The notes under the pieces: generated by a model
Told to the model about the DNA's origin: nothing
Seen by the model: only the letters and a program-made list of their open reading frames with translations
Database searches by the model: none
Program-made: the position numbers and the translations under genes
Shown here: piece by piece, positions 18,021 to 27,600 of the stretch
Layout: each line of letters opens with the position of its first letter
Numbering within the stretch: the stretch's first letter is position 1
Assembly: GCF_003858395.1 (NCBI RefSeq)
Contig: NZ_QWEV01000005.1
Location: 2,976,001 to 3,040,000, forward strand
From: Acidipila sp. EB88
GTDB taxonomy: Bacteria; Acidobacteriota; Terriglobia; Terriglobales; Acidobacteriaceae
DNA length: 64,000 nt
Direction of reading: 5' to 3'

Positions 18021-19022
18021 CTAGTTGGCGAGCACGGCCCGGTAACGCACGGCGCTCTTACGCGCGCGCTCCACCGCGGCATTGGCATCGCGCATGGCAA
18101 AATTCTCGACCACCGCGCGGATGTTGTGCCGGGAAGCCACGTCCAGCATCTCGGCGATCTGCATGGGGGAGCCGATGTTGCAGCCGGAGATGCTCTTGAC
18201 GCCGGAGATCAGCGGAAACACCGGGAAGGTCGCGGGCTTCGGCGGGATGCCGACGAAGACAAGTGAACCGTGTGGTCGCAAGGCTGTGACGTACGCGCTC
18301 CAGTCCTGGTCCACATTAATGGTGGAAAGGATGAAGTCGAACTTGCTGCCGAGAGCCTTGAGCGACTTGGTTTCGCGCGTGTTGACGAAGTGATGCGCTC
18401 CCAGATCGAGTGCTTCCTTTTCCTTGTCGGCGGAGGAGGAAAAAGCCGTCACGTCGGCTCCGCAGGCACGCGCGAACTGGAGCGCCATGTGGCCCAGGCC
18501 GCCGATGCCGATGATTCCGACACGCGACGAGGCGTTGACGTTGTGCAGGCGCATCGGGGAATAGACGGTGATGCCGCCACACAGCAGGGGTGCGGTCGCG
18601 GCAGCGTCCATGCCTTCAGGGATCAGGATGGCGAAGCGGGCATCCACGCGAATGCGCTCGGCAAAGCCGCCGTGGCGGCCTACACATGTGGGGGTCGCCT
18701 GCGCGCACAGGTTTTCTTCTCCGCGGCGGCACCATTCGCAGTAGCCGCAGCTATCGGCCTGCCAGCCCACGCCGACCTGGTCGCCTGCCTTGAGATGCTT
18801 AACGTTTTCGCCCACGGCAGCGACGGTACCGACGACCTCGTGACCAGGGATGAATGGATATTTGCTGAAGCCCCACTCATTGTCGATCAGGCTGACATCG
18901 CTATGGCAGACCCCGCAATGCGAGATCGTGATCTCCACATCGGAGGGTCGCAGGGCGCCCGGATCGTACTTGAATGTGTGTAGCTCGGCGCCTGCGGCAT
19001 GGACGGCAAAACCCTGAATCAT
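18021..19022 (-). CDS. Zinc-dependent NAD(P) alcohol/aldehyde dehydrogenase (YahK/CAD-type)
   Basis: 333 residues, cytoplasmic medium-chain dehydrogenase. Catalytic zinc ligands lie in HCGVCHSD (Cys39 region) and GHE (His61-Glu62). The structural zinc site is complete: Cys92, Cys95, Cys98 and Cys106. The Rossmann dinucleotide loop is GIGGLGHMALQFA (about 172-184), followed by SSSADKEKEA, which suggests NADP preference. The pattern matches the cinnamyl-alcohol-dehydrogenase/YahK subgroup that reduces a broad range of aldehydes. Length is slightly short for the family (about 350). It stands alone between the propeller gene and the S55-type gene on the same strand. Physiological substrate unknown. 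Confidence 0.9.
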   Translation of the reverse strand: MIQGFAVHAAGAELHTFKYDPGALRPSDVEITISHCGVCHSDVSLIDNEWGFSKYPFIPGHEVVGTVAAVGENVKHLKAGDQVGVGWQADSCGYCEWCRRGEENLCAQATPTCVGRHGGFAERIRVDARFAILIPEGMDAAATAPLLCGGITVYSPMRLHNVNASSRVGIIGIGGLGHMALQFARACGADVTAFSSSADKEKEALDLGAHHFVNTRETKSLKALGSKFDFILSTINVDQDWSAYVTALRPHGSLVFVGIPPKPATFPVFPLISGVKSISGCNIGSPMQIAEMLDVASRHNIRAVVENFAMRDANAAVERARKSAVRYRAVLAN

Positions 19023-19069
19023 GGTTCCTGACTCTCACTGGCAACGGTTGGATTTCGGTAGAGCGAAGC

Positions 19070-20980
19070 CTATTCTACGCGGATCGTGAGAATTTGCTCG
19101 CCCGTGAAGCTGGCTTCGACCGACACACTTCCCAGTGGCTCGAGCGATTCGCTGTGCAGGGCACCACGTTCCCGCTCATGCGAAGGACCCACCAGGTTGA
19201 GCACGGACGGCGGCACCGAGGACAGGACCTGTCCATCGATGCTGGCCTCCGCATCGGGCCGGAGCAGCGTTACATAGAGCCGGTTGTCAGCGTGCATTGC
19301 GTTCAACTGCGCAACGGTGCTGGCCAGCGGAGTGGCGCCCGCGGTGCGTCCTGCGGCCATAAGGCGATCAAGCGTGGGACCATCCGATACCAGCACCCGC
19401 ACGTCGCCAGCCGATAGAGAAGCGGGAAGCGTAAAGGGGATGCGTACCGTCTGCGCATTGCTGCGATACGGCGCCAGGGTGGCCGCAACCGCGAGGCGAT
19501 CGCCGGCGTGGGCTGTGTTGGGTGCGTGGTTCGTCGCCTGCCCTGAAGCCTGCTCCAGCATTGCGCGGCTCAGCGCGGTGGAGCGTCGGCCGCCGAGTGT
19601 TTCGACCGAGATGTCGACGCTGGAGACCGGCGTGTGGCGAGCGCTGCTGCTGTACAGCGCGTTGAACCGCGTGCCTACCGTGAGCGCCGCAACCAGCGCG
19701 GCAGGCCCAAGGCCGCCGGGGGCAGCGAGGGTGTCGATCTCGACTGGCTGGTAGCCCGCAAGTCGAACGGTGGCGTGCACGTGGTAGCTTGCTTCTTCTG
19801 CGTAGCCGGGGGTCTGCTGCAGCGCCTGGAAGAGCGATACCAGGATCGCCGTCGGCGTGACCTGCGCCTGGTCAAGCACGCGCACGCGCAGCGTGCGCTT
19901 CCCACCCTGCGCGTCCGCCAGCGCGATGGTGACCGGGATCATGCGGGCCGTGGCTCCCAGCAGTCCGCCGATCGCGGTCTGGCGATCCTGCGTGAACGCG
20001 CCTACGATCTGCCCGGTGTTGACGATTTTGAACGACCCTGCCGGCGAAGCCAGCGTTGTGATGACTTCTGCACTGGTCATGGGCAGGCTCACCGCACCGA
20101 ACTGCGTCAGGGGGTGTCCGCAGGCGAGCAGGTGTGCGGCATCCAGGTAGGTCACGGTGCAGGTTGCCGCGATCTCCATGTCGCCCGAAACCAGCAGAGC
20201 GCTTACGGCTGAGCCTGGCTCCAGTGGTGGAGCATCCACTGGGGACGCCCCGGAGCCACCGCCAAGCCCCGCAACCGGCTGCATGCCGAGCCCGGATGCG
20301 TGCTGCCGCCAGAGGTCCACCGCCTCGGCGGAAAAGCCAGTAAACACCAGCGGCGTTTCAATGGGATGGATCTGGGATGCGTCTGGAGCGCTGGACTGCT
20401 GGTCAGAGTGCTCCGTCGCGTCCGATTCGCTGGCGACGTTGTTCCGGCCAGAGTCTGGGGCGTCCGCTGCGCTCGAACCGGGCTCGGCCCCTGCAGCGGC
20501 GTTGCCGGTGGTCGTCTGCGAGTTGGCAGCGTCGAGGTCGCGAACCGGCAGCATTTGCTCGATCGGCGTGATGCCCGCAATCGGCTCCTTGGCGAACTCG
20601 CCAATACGGAAGGCCACTGCGCCCACCAGCTTGCCATCGATGTAGACCGGGCTGCCGCTCATGCCGGCCACTACCCCGGTGTACTCGGCTTTCGCCCCGG
20701 TCAGCCGTGCCAGGATCAGGTCTTCCCCCGGGCCCTGTGCATTGTGCAACACGCCCAGGATGTCTACCCCGAACGGCACCGGGACCGTGCCCTCGAAAAC
20801 GGTGTACGCCGTACCGTGCTGACCCGCGTGTACGCTGGCCAGCGGATAGATGCCGGCGCTTGAGGGAGGCGGTGTGGCTGCGGCGGGCGATCCGACGGGG
20901 GCTGGCGACTGGGCCAGGGCTGCGATGGTTCCGAGCAGAAGAGGAGCAGTGAGCAGCCATGGCTTGCGCGGAGTAAACAC
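19070..20980 (-). CDS. SpoIVB peptidase S55-like secreted protein
   Basis: 636 residues from a GTG start, with a signal peptide ending near ALAQS (about 24). Residues about 44-135 carry the S55 signature: HAGQHGTAYTVFEGTVP, FGVDILGVLHN, DLILARL and VVAGMSGSPVYIDGKLVGAVAF. The serine of GMSGSP is the presumed nucleophile by comparison with SpoIVB. A second conserved block, LLACGHPLTQFG (about 285), holds a Cys-Gly-His like that seen in S55 proteins of non-spore-formers. A low-complexity linker rich in Ala, Ser and Asp (about 160-205) joins them. SpoIVB itself acts in sporulation, but this organism type does not sporulate, so the target is unknown. Periplasmic location is inferred. Confidence 0.85.
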   Translation of the reverse strand: MFTPRKPWLLTAPLLLGTIAALAQSPAPVGSPAAATPPPSSAGIYPLASVHAGQHGTAYTVFEGTVPVPFGVDILGVLHNAQGPGEDLILARLTGAKAEYTGVVAGMSGSPVYIDGKLVGAVAFRIGEFAKEPIAGITPIEQMLPVRDLDAANSQTTTGNAAAGAEPGSSAADAPDSGRNNVASESDATEHSDQQSSAPDASQIHPIETPLVFTGFSAEAVDLWRQHASGLGMQPVAGLGGGSGASPVDAPPLEPGSAVSALLVSGDMEIAATCTVTYLDAAHLLACGHPLTQFGAVSLPMTSAEVITTLASPAGSFKIVNTGQIVGAFTQDRQTAIGGLLGATARMIPVTIALADAQGGKRTLRVRVLDQAQVTPTAILVSLFQALQQTPGYAEEASYHVHATVRLAGYQPVEIDTLAAPGGLGPAALVAALTVGTRFNALYSSSARHTPVSSVDISVETLGGRRSTALSRAMLEQASGQATNHAPNTAHAGDRLAVAATLAPYRSNAQTVRIPFTLPASLSAGDVRVLVSDGPTLDRLMAAGRTAGATPLASTVAQLNAMHADNRLYVTLLRPDAEASIDGQVLSSVPPSVLNLVGPSHERERGALHSESLEPLGSVSVEASFTGEQILTIRVE

Positions 20981-21085
20981 CCGTCCAGAGTAGCTGGCTG
21001 CTCCGCTTGCAGCAATGGGATGCCGGGCGGGAGAATAGACAACATTGCCATCGGACCACGGCTCCCTCTGTCGCGAGGTGCGCAG

Positions 21086-22303
21086 ATGGAAACCGCGGAG
21101 TGGAGCCTCGCCTTGATCGTTCCGAAGAAACCTGCCTTGTTTGCAAGCCTCCTGCTCGCAACCGCGCTTGCGCCGTCGCCGCTCGTGTGTGCGCAGCAGC
21201 CAACCCAGACGACGCCGACCAGCCCGCAGACCACGCCCTCCCAGCAGACCCCGGACCAGACCACCCCTGAGCAGGGCGGACCGGCCGGCGACAATGGCGC
21301 CATCGCAATCCCCAGGAAGAAGGTGGAAGCGCCTCCACCACCGCCGCCCCCGGAACCGGTGGTGAAGAATCCGCCACAGCTATCGAACTATTCGCTGCGC
21401 GTGGACGTGCCGGTCGTCAACGTGGATGTGGGCGTCATCCTCGAGAAGACGCACCAGTTCGTACCCAACCTGCAGGAGGCCAACTTTCGCGTATACGAGG
21501 ATGGCAAGCTGCAGCAGGTGACGCACTTCAGCCGGATTGAAGCGCCGATCACCGCCGTGTTGCTCACCGAGTTCGCCGCGACCAACTACCACTTCATCTA
21601 CGACATGCGCAACGCGGCCTACGCCTTTGCGCAGCAGTTGAAGCCGGATGATTACATCGCCGTTGTGACCTACGACATGCACACCGAGGTCCTGACGGAC
21701 TTCACGCAGGACAAGCGCCTGGTGGAGCAGGCGCTTAGCTCACTGATGATCCCGACATGGCGCGAGACGAATCTATTTGACGCCGTGTACGAAACGCTGG
21801 ACCGGCTGAGCCGCGTGGAAGGGCGCAAGTACGTCATCCTTGTTTCCTCGGGCGTGGATACGTTCTCGAAGCTCACATTGGACAAGACACTGGCCAAGAT
21901 CAAGGCCACGCCGAATGTGACGATTTACGCCATCGGCACCGGGCAGTTCGCCCGGATCATGGCGGAAGGCCGCGGCATGGGTGGCGCACGCGAGATCGGC
22001 TACCTGCAGGCCGACAACCAGCTTTCGACCTTTGCCCGTATGACCGGCGGACAGGCGTTCTTTCCACGCTTTGAAGGCGAGATGCCAGACATCTTCCACG
22101 AGATCAATAACTCCATCCGGAACCAGTACGCCTTGAGCTACCGGCCGACGAACACAAAGCAGGACGGCTCATATCGGAGGATCCAGGTGGAGTTGGTGGA
22201 CAACGAGGGCAATCCACTGCGAATGCAGGACGAGAAGAACAAGCCGCTGAAGTACGACGTGATCGCTCGCGACGGCTACCGGGCAAAGCTGCCGGTGGAG
22301 TGA
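21086..22303 (+). CDS. Acidobacterial VWFA-related domain protein
   Basis: 405 residues from ATG 21086 (GAGG 8 nt upstream). A signal peptide ends near VCAQQ and is followed by a Pro/Thr/Gln-rich linker and a PPPPPPPEPVV stretch. Then comes the VWFA-related block: LRVDVPVVNVDVGVI, VPNLQEANFRVYEDGKLQQV, and the A-domain core RKYVILVSSGVDTFSKLTLD and TIYAIGTGQFA. The metal-ion site expected as DxSxS is replaced by TEFAATNYHF, so metal-dependent ligand binding is doubtful. The C-terminal RRIQVELVDNEGNPL is usual for the family. These proteins are numerous in acidobacteria and of unknown function; secretion is predicted. It diverges from the S55-type gene across about 105 bp. Confidence 0.85.
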   Translation: METAEWSLALIVPKKPALFASLLLATALAPSPLVCAQQPTQTTPTSPQTTPSQQTPDQTTPEQGGPAGDNGAIAIPRKKVEAPPPPPPPEPVVKNPPQLSNYSLRVDVPVVNVDVGVILEKTHQFVPNLQEANFRVYEDGKLQQVTHFSRIEAPITAVLLTEFAATNYHFIYDMRNAAYAFAQQLKPDDYIAVVTYDMHTEVLTDFTQDKRLVEQALSSLMIPTWRETNLFDAVYETLDRLSRVEGRKYVILVSSGVDTFSKLTLDKTLAKIKATPNVTIYAIGTGQFARIMAEGRGMGGAREIGYLQADNQLSTFARMTGGQAFFPRFEGEMPDIFHEINNSIRNQYALSYRPTNTKQDGSYRRIQVELVDNEGNPLRMQDEKNKPLKYDVIARDGYRAKLPVE

Positions 22304-22400
22304 GCGGTCCTGCCGGAGCGAGCAGGCGACTGTGACGGTTTGAGTTGCGCGAGATCCGAGTTAGCCGCGGTGTTTCGAGCAGCAAAGGTACACTCAAGCC

Positions 22401-22952
22401 ATGAGCATCAAGACACTTGCGAGTCGCGAAGTGTACCGCAACGCGTGGATGCGTGTGCGCGAGGACGACATTGAGCGGTCCAACGGTAAGCGCGGCATAT
22501 ACGGCGTGGTGGAGAAAGACCCCTGCGCCGTGATCATTCCGCTCGCCGGGGACACGCTGTACCTGGTGCAGCAGTACCGCTACACCGTGCAGGAGGTCTG
22601 CCTCGAGTTTCCTCAGGGAGGCTGGGAAGCGCCGGATGTGGACATCCGCGAGCTGGCTGCCGGGGAGCTGCGCGAGGAGACCGGGCTGCGCGCAGGCTCG
22701 CTCGACTACCTCGGCCCCATGTGGATTGCCTACGGCTTCTGCAACCAGCAGCAGCATGCTTTTCTTGCGACCGATCTCACGCAGGGCGAAACTGACTTCG
22801 ATCCCGAAGAGCATGACCTGTCGCTGCACACCGTCTCTGTCGCCGAGTTTGAGCACATGCTGCTCTCCGGCCGCATCAAGGATGCCTGCACCATCGCGGC
22901 CTGGGGACTTTACAAGGTATGGCAGCAGGCGCAGGCGAAAGGAAGGCTGTAA
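22401..22952 (+). CDS. Nudix hydrolase
   Basis: 183 residues. The Nudix fold is clear: CAVIIPLAGDTLYLVQQYRY, EFPQGGWE and the box region IRELAAGELREETGLRAG. The central EE and GL are kept, but the arginine of the canonical REL is Gly and the upstream Glu position is Val. The box is therefore the variant seen in an EFPQGGWE subgroup rather than a classic MutT. FCNQQQHAFLATDL and the acidic tail EEHDLSLHTVSVAEFEHML resemble ADP-sugar pyrophosphatases. Substrate is uncertain; a nucleoside-diphosphate sugar is most likely. It ends exactly where the SDR gene starts (TAA then ATG), so the two are co-translated. Confidence 0.85.
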   Translation: MSIKTLASREVYRNAWMRVREDDIERSNGKRGIYGVVEKDPCAVIIPLAGDTLYLVQQYRYTVQEVCLEFPQGGWEAPDVDIRELAAGELREETGLRAGSLDYLGPMWIAYGFCNQQQHAFLATDLTQGETDFDPEEHDLSLHTVSVAEFEHMLLSGRIKDACTIAAWGLYKVWQQAQAKGRL

Positions 22953-23930
22953 ATGGCAGCAACGACCAGTGGAGAGTGGACGGCAGCGGATATACCGAAC
23001 CTGCAGGGCCGGCGGGCAATCGTGACGGGCGCCAATATCGGGCTGGGCTTTCAAACCGCGCGTGAACTTGCGCGGGCAGGTGCGCAGGTGGTGCTTGCCT
23101 GCCGGTCAATCGACCGGGGCAATGCTGCGGCGGAGCGCATTCGCGCTGAAGTCTCCGGTGCGCAGGTGTTTGTGGCACACCTGGATCTCTCATCGCTGGC
23201 CTCGGTGCGATCCTTCGCGGCCATGGCACTGGAGGCGGGCGGCGCACTCGACATCCTGGTGAACAATGCCGGCATCATGGCGCTGCCGAAGCGAGAAACC
23301 AGCCCGGACGGTTTCGAGTTGCAGCTGGCCACCAACTACCTGGGACACTACGCCCTCACCGGTCTCCTGCTGCCGCTGTTGCTGAACGCTGCGGCGCCCC
23401 GGGTTGTGAGTTTGTCCAGCAATGCGCACAAGCGCGGCAAGCTCCACTTCGAGGATCTGCAACTGGAAGCTGGCTACACCCCGTGGAAAAGCTACTCGCA
23501 GACAAAGCTCGCCATGCTGGTGTATGCCCGGGAACTGCAGCGGCAGAGCGATGCGCACGGGACGCGCCTGGTGAGCCTCGCGGCCCACCCGGGGCTTTCC
23601 AAGACGGCCATCAATCGCGACGTGTCGGGCCCGGCCAAAATCGCAATCCCGATCCTGTTCGGGCTCCTGGGACAAAGCGATGCGGAGGGTGCCCTGCCGC
23701 AGCTTTACGCAGCAACAGCTGTGGAGATAGAGCCCGGCGCCTACTACGGTCCGGATGGTTTCCAGGAGTTCAAGGGTAGTCCTGCGCTCGCGGACGTGGC
23801 TCCGCAGGCGGCGGACGCAACAAGCGGGCAACAGCTTTGGAGCGCTTCGGAGGCGCTCACCCACGTCACTTATGACTGGACCGCCGGTGGCATGGGAGAA
23901 CTGCGGCCCCAGGGTGTGCCCGCAAGCTGA
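22953..23930 (+). CDS. Short-chain dehydrogenase/reductase (retinol dehydrogenase/WWOX-like)
   Basis: 325 residues, cytoplasmic. The cofactor loop is TGANIGLGFQTA (about 30-40) followed by LACRSIDRG, with basic residues suggesting NADP. NNAG and the catalytic Ser-Tyr-Lys set are present: LSSNAH and YSQTKLA. ATNYLGHYALTGLLLP is the hallmark of the RDH/WWOX-like branch. The stop of the Nudix gene is immediately upstream with no spacer, so expression is coupled. The 3' end overlaps a hairpin shared with the convergent DUF4149 gene. Substrate cannot be named; the branch acts on varied hydrophobic alcohols and ketones. Confidence 0.9.
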   Translation: MAATTSGEWTAADIPNLQGRRAIVTGANIGLGFQTARELARAGAQVVLACRSIDRGNAAAERIRAEVSGAQVFVAHLDLSSLASVRSFAAMALEAGGALDILVNNAGIMALPKRETSPDGFELQLATNYLGHYALTGLLLPLLLNAAAPRVVSLSSNAHKRGKLHFEDLQLEAGYTPWKSYSQTKLAMLVYARELQRQSDAHGTRLVSLAAHPGLSKTAINRDVSGPAKIAIPILFGLLGQSDAEGALPQLYAATAVEIEPGAYYGPDGFQEFKGSPALADVAPQAADATSGQQLWSASEALTHVTYDWTAGGMGELRPQGVPAS

Positions 23931-23959
23931 CCCGGTCCGCTCGCGCGCCGGGTCAGCTT
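23924..23959. terminator. Shared hairpin at convergent SDR / DUF4149 stops
   Basis: AAGCTGACCCGG (23924-23935) pairs perfectly with CCGGGTCAGCTT (23948-23959) around a 12-nt loop. The stem includes both stop codons of the convergent genes, and short T and A runs flank it. It is likely a bidirectional terminator. Confidence 0.65.
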
Positions 23960-24441
23960 TGCCGCGAGCGGGGCGGCCTCGCCAGCAGGACCACCATCGC
24001 CACGCCTGCGACGAGCACTCCTTCTTCGAGCTCTTCACTGACAGAGTGCAGCCGGTTAAACTCGAGCCGATGAGGCTCGGCCGGTGGGGCCTTGTCGATG
24101 TCGCCACCCACGGCGAGGCGGTCCGCCTCCATGCGCGGCATGATGCCGTGCTGGGAAAAGGCAGTGAGCGCCAGCATCGCTACCGTGCACAGAATTGGGC
24201 CGATCAGGGTCCGTCCATACGCCCGCACCGCGGCCGCAGCCAGCAGAAGAGCAAGCAGCACCGTGCCTGCGACAAGCCCTTCGCTATGCAGCGTCGACAG
24301 CGCAGTCCTCACAAAGATGCCCGCGGTACGTGGATCGGGCAGCACGTGGAAGGCGATGCCCGCAACCGCGGGAAAAAACATGACCGCACCAAGCCAGAGA
24401 ACGATCAACAGGGAAATCAGCACGCGCAACAGGGTCGCCAA
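23953..24441 (-). CDS. DUF4149 (TMEM205-like) membrane protein
   Basis: 162 residues from TTG 24441, supported by AAGGAG 6 nt upstream. Four hydrophobic segments are visible: LISLLIVLWLGAVMFFPAVAGIAF, LVAGTVLLALLLAAAAVRAY, LIGPILCTVAMLALTAFSQHGI and EEGVLVAGVAMVVLLA. FNRLHSVSEELE between helices 3 and 4 is the family signature seen in bacterial DUF4149 and eukaryotic TMEM205. Inner-membrane location is predicted; function is unknown in bacteria. It is a single gene, divergent from the Oar-type receptor C across 221 bp. Confidence 0.85.
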   Translation of the reverse strand: MATLLRVLISLLIVLWLGAVMFFPAVAGIAFHVLPDPRTAGIFVRTALSTLHSEGLVAGTVLLALLLAAAAVRAYGRTLIGPILCTVAMLALTAFSQHGIMPRMEADRLAVGGDIDKAPPAEPHRLEFNRLHSVSEELEEGVLVAGVAMVVLLARPPRSRQS

Positions 24442-24662
24442 GAGGAACTCCTTCGTTACAAGCCTAAACTTTCCCCGTCGCCATATGTATTCTCATATAT
24501 CAAGCGCATGATGATGTGAAAATCGGGAGCATAAGTAAAATCAAGAGGGGCTGTGCGTCGGCCAGTTCCGTATAAGTTGTGTAAATAGAACTAGATGCAA
24601 GCAATAACTACTGAGTAACGCCGGAGAGGTCTATTTGGCGAGGTGATTGCTTAAGTGCAAGT

Positions 24663-27600
24663 ATGCAACGAACCTCCCCCAAGCTGACACAGTATGCTTC
24701 TGCGCTTCTTGCTTCCCTGGTTCTGACCGGGATAGCGCCGTTTTCTTCCCCGTTTGCAACGATGCTTCATGCTCAAAGCACGATCTCGGGTGATATTTCG
24801 GGCGTAGTGACCGATAACTCCGGCGCGATTGTGCCGAATGCACAGGTGACGATCAAGAACACCGCCACTGGGAGCACCCAGAAGCTGCGGACGAACGCAA
24901 GCGGCAACTTCCGTGCATCCTTGCTGCAGCCTGGCGCCTACAGCGTCGCGGTTGAGGCTGAGGGCTTCTCAGCGACCACAACGACCGCCCAGGTTTCCGT
25001 CGGGCAGCTGGCCACAGCGAATGTGACGCTCGGCGTCGGCGCGGCTGCTACCAACGTGCAGGTCAATGCATCGGGCGGTCTGATGCAGACCGAACAGGCA
25101 GAAGTGTCGACTTCCTTCTCCATGCAGCAGATCCAGAATGTGCCCAACCCGGGCGGCGATCTCACCTACATCGCGCAGGTTGCGCCCGGCTCCGTGATGA
25201 ACAACGGCGGCGGCTACGGCAACTTCTCGAGCTTCGGCCTGCCCGCCACGTCCAACCTCTTCACGGTCGATGGTGCCAACGAGAACGATCCATTCCTCAA
25301 CATCAACAACTCGGGCGCGACCAACATCCTGCTGGGTTCGAATGATATTGAGCAGGCGACCGTAACCAGCAACGGGTACCAGGGACAGTACGGTGGCCTG
25401 GGCGGCGCCAACGTCAACTACGTGACCCGCTCCGGCTCGAACAAGTTCCACGGGGACTTGAAGTACTACTGGAACGGTTCCACGATGAATGCCAACGACT
25501 GGCTCAACAATCACGACGGAACGCCGCGTCCTTTTGACAACGCCAACCAGTGGGCGGCTGACATCGGTGGACCCATCGTGAAGGACAAGAGCTTCTTCTT
25601 CGTTAACACCGAAGGACTGCGCCTGGTGATTCCAACCAGCCAGACCGTGTTTGTGCCGAGCGCTGCGTACCAGGCGGCTGTGCTGGCGTCGATTCCAACG
25701 ACCAGCATCCCCTTCTATCAGCAGATGTTCAACCTGTACAACACCGCCCCGGGTATCGAGCGCGCGACCGAGTACAACGGCGATGCGAATCGCAACTCGT
25801 TCCGCAGCAACGTGAGCAACCAGACCAACGAGTACCTGATCTCGGCGCGCTTTGACCAGCAGTTCGGCGAAAAAGATCACATGTTCATCCACTTCCGTAC
25901 GGATCATGGTGTGCAGGCAACGCTGACGGATCCGATCAACTCGGCTTTCAACGCGACCAGTGTGCAGCCCCAGTACGAAGGTCAGCTCAATGAGACCCAT
26001 GCTTTCAGCCCGAACCTGACCAACCAGTTCATCGCGGCCGGCAGCTGGTACAGCGCCACCTTTAACGAGCCGAACCGGGCCGCCGCACTTGCGCTTCTTC
26101 CGGAAGCCGTCGCCTTTGCCAGCGGCTACTTCTCTCCTGTGGGCCATGACGTGTATGACTTCCCGCAGGGACGCAAGGTCTCGCAGTACCAGTTCATCGA
26201 CGATGTCACCAAGGTAATTCGTAACCACACCGTGAAGTTTGGCGTGAGTTACAAACGCAACGATGTGACGGACTACGGTCCACAGCAGTACGTGGCCCCA
26301 AGCATCTCGGACGAATCTCTGCAGGATTTTGCCGCGGGTAACGCCACTGTGTTCCAGCAGAACTTCCCGCAGCGTCAGACCGAGCCGATCGCTCTCTACG
26401 GCCTCGCGGGTTACGTGCAGGATGAGTGGAAAGCGACCCCTGCGCTTACTCTGACCGCATCGCTCCGTGTGGAGCACAACTCCAACCCCGTGTGCCAGAC
26501 AAACTGCTTTGCGAACCTGCAGAACGGCGTGGCCTCCCTGGACGGGGATACGACACAGGCTTACAACGCCAAGATCGCAAGCGGTCTACACACGCTGTTC
26601 CCGAGCTATGACCAGGTTTCCTACCAGCCGCGCGTCGGGTTCAACTATGCGCCAGCAAGCATGCATGGCAACACCGTGGTGCGTGGTGGCTTCGGCGTCT
26701 TCGCTGATGTGTTCCCTGGCACGGTTGCAGAAAACCTGTTTGAGAATGCGCCCAACATCAACACCTTCACCATCAATGGTGCCGGGCTGGCTCCCGGGGT
26801 GGCTGGTAGTGCAACCGCGACCGCCGCAGCCTCCAACCAGGCTTTCCTGAACAACTACGCGGCCGGCGCTTCGTACTCGAGCCTGACCACTCCCGGTTCC
26901 CCGACTTACGTTGCAGGCTTCTCAGCGCCTTCCTTCACCACGACGCATCCGAACATCCACTATCCGACCTACTACGAGTACAACCTCGCAGTGCAGCAGT
27001 TGATCGCTCGCAACACAACGCTGACGTTCAACTATGTAGGGAACCACGGTATCCATGAGGCTGTTGTGGATCCCAGCGCGAACTCCTTCTTCACGCCGGA
27101 TTCGTTCACGGCAGCCAGCGGATTCAACAGCACCCTGCGCAACACCGTGCCCGATGGATCGTTCTCGCAGGTCACCGAGGTGCGCAATCAGGCAGACTCG
27201 AACGACAACACGCTGGCGGTTTCGCTGCAGCACACGTCGAAGTACCTGACTGTGCAGGCGAACTACAGCTGGCAGCACTCCATGGATGAGATCTCCAACG
27301 GTGGCTTCCTGCCGTTTACGGATCTGACGAATGTCTCGATCTCCGCGCCGATCGACCCCACGAATCTTCGTGCCCAGTACGGAAGCTCGGATTACGACAT
27401 CCGCAACAACTTCACGCTTGCCTACGTCTTCACGGTGCCGAAGTTCTACGGACCACGGGTGCTTTCCGATGGCTGGTTGATCTCGGGTACGGTGTTCGCG
27501 CACAGCGGCTCGCCCTACTCCATCACCGACAGCCAGACCACCGGCGATCTCTCGTCGGACAGCTACTACGGCACTGTGCTTGCTACCCCAACCGGTCGCA

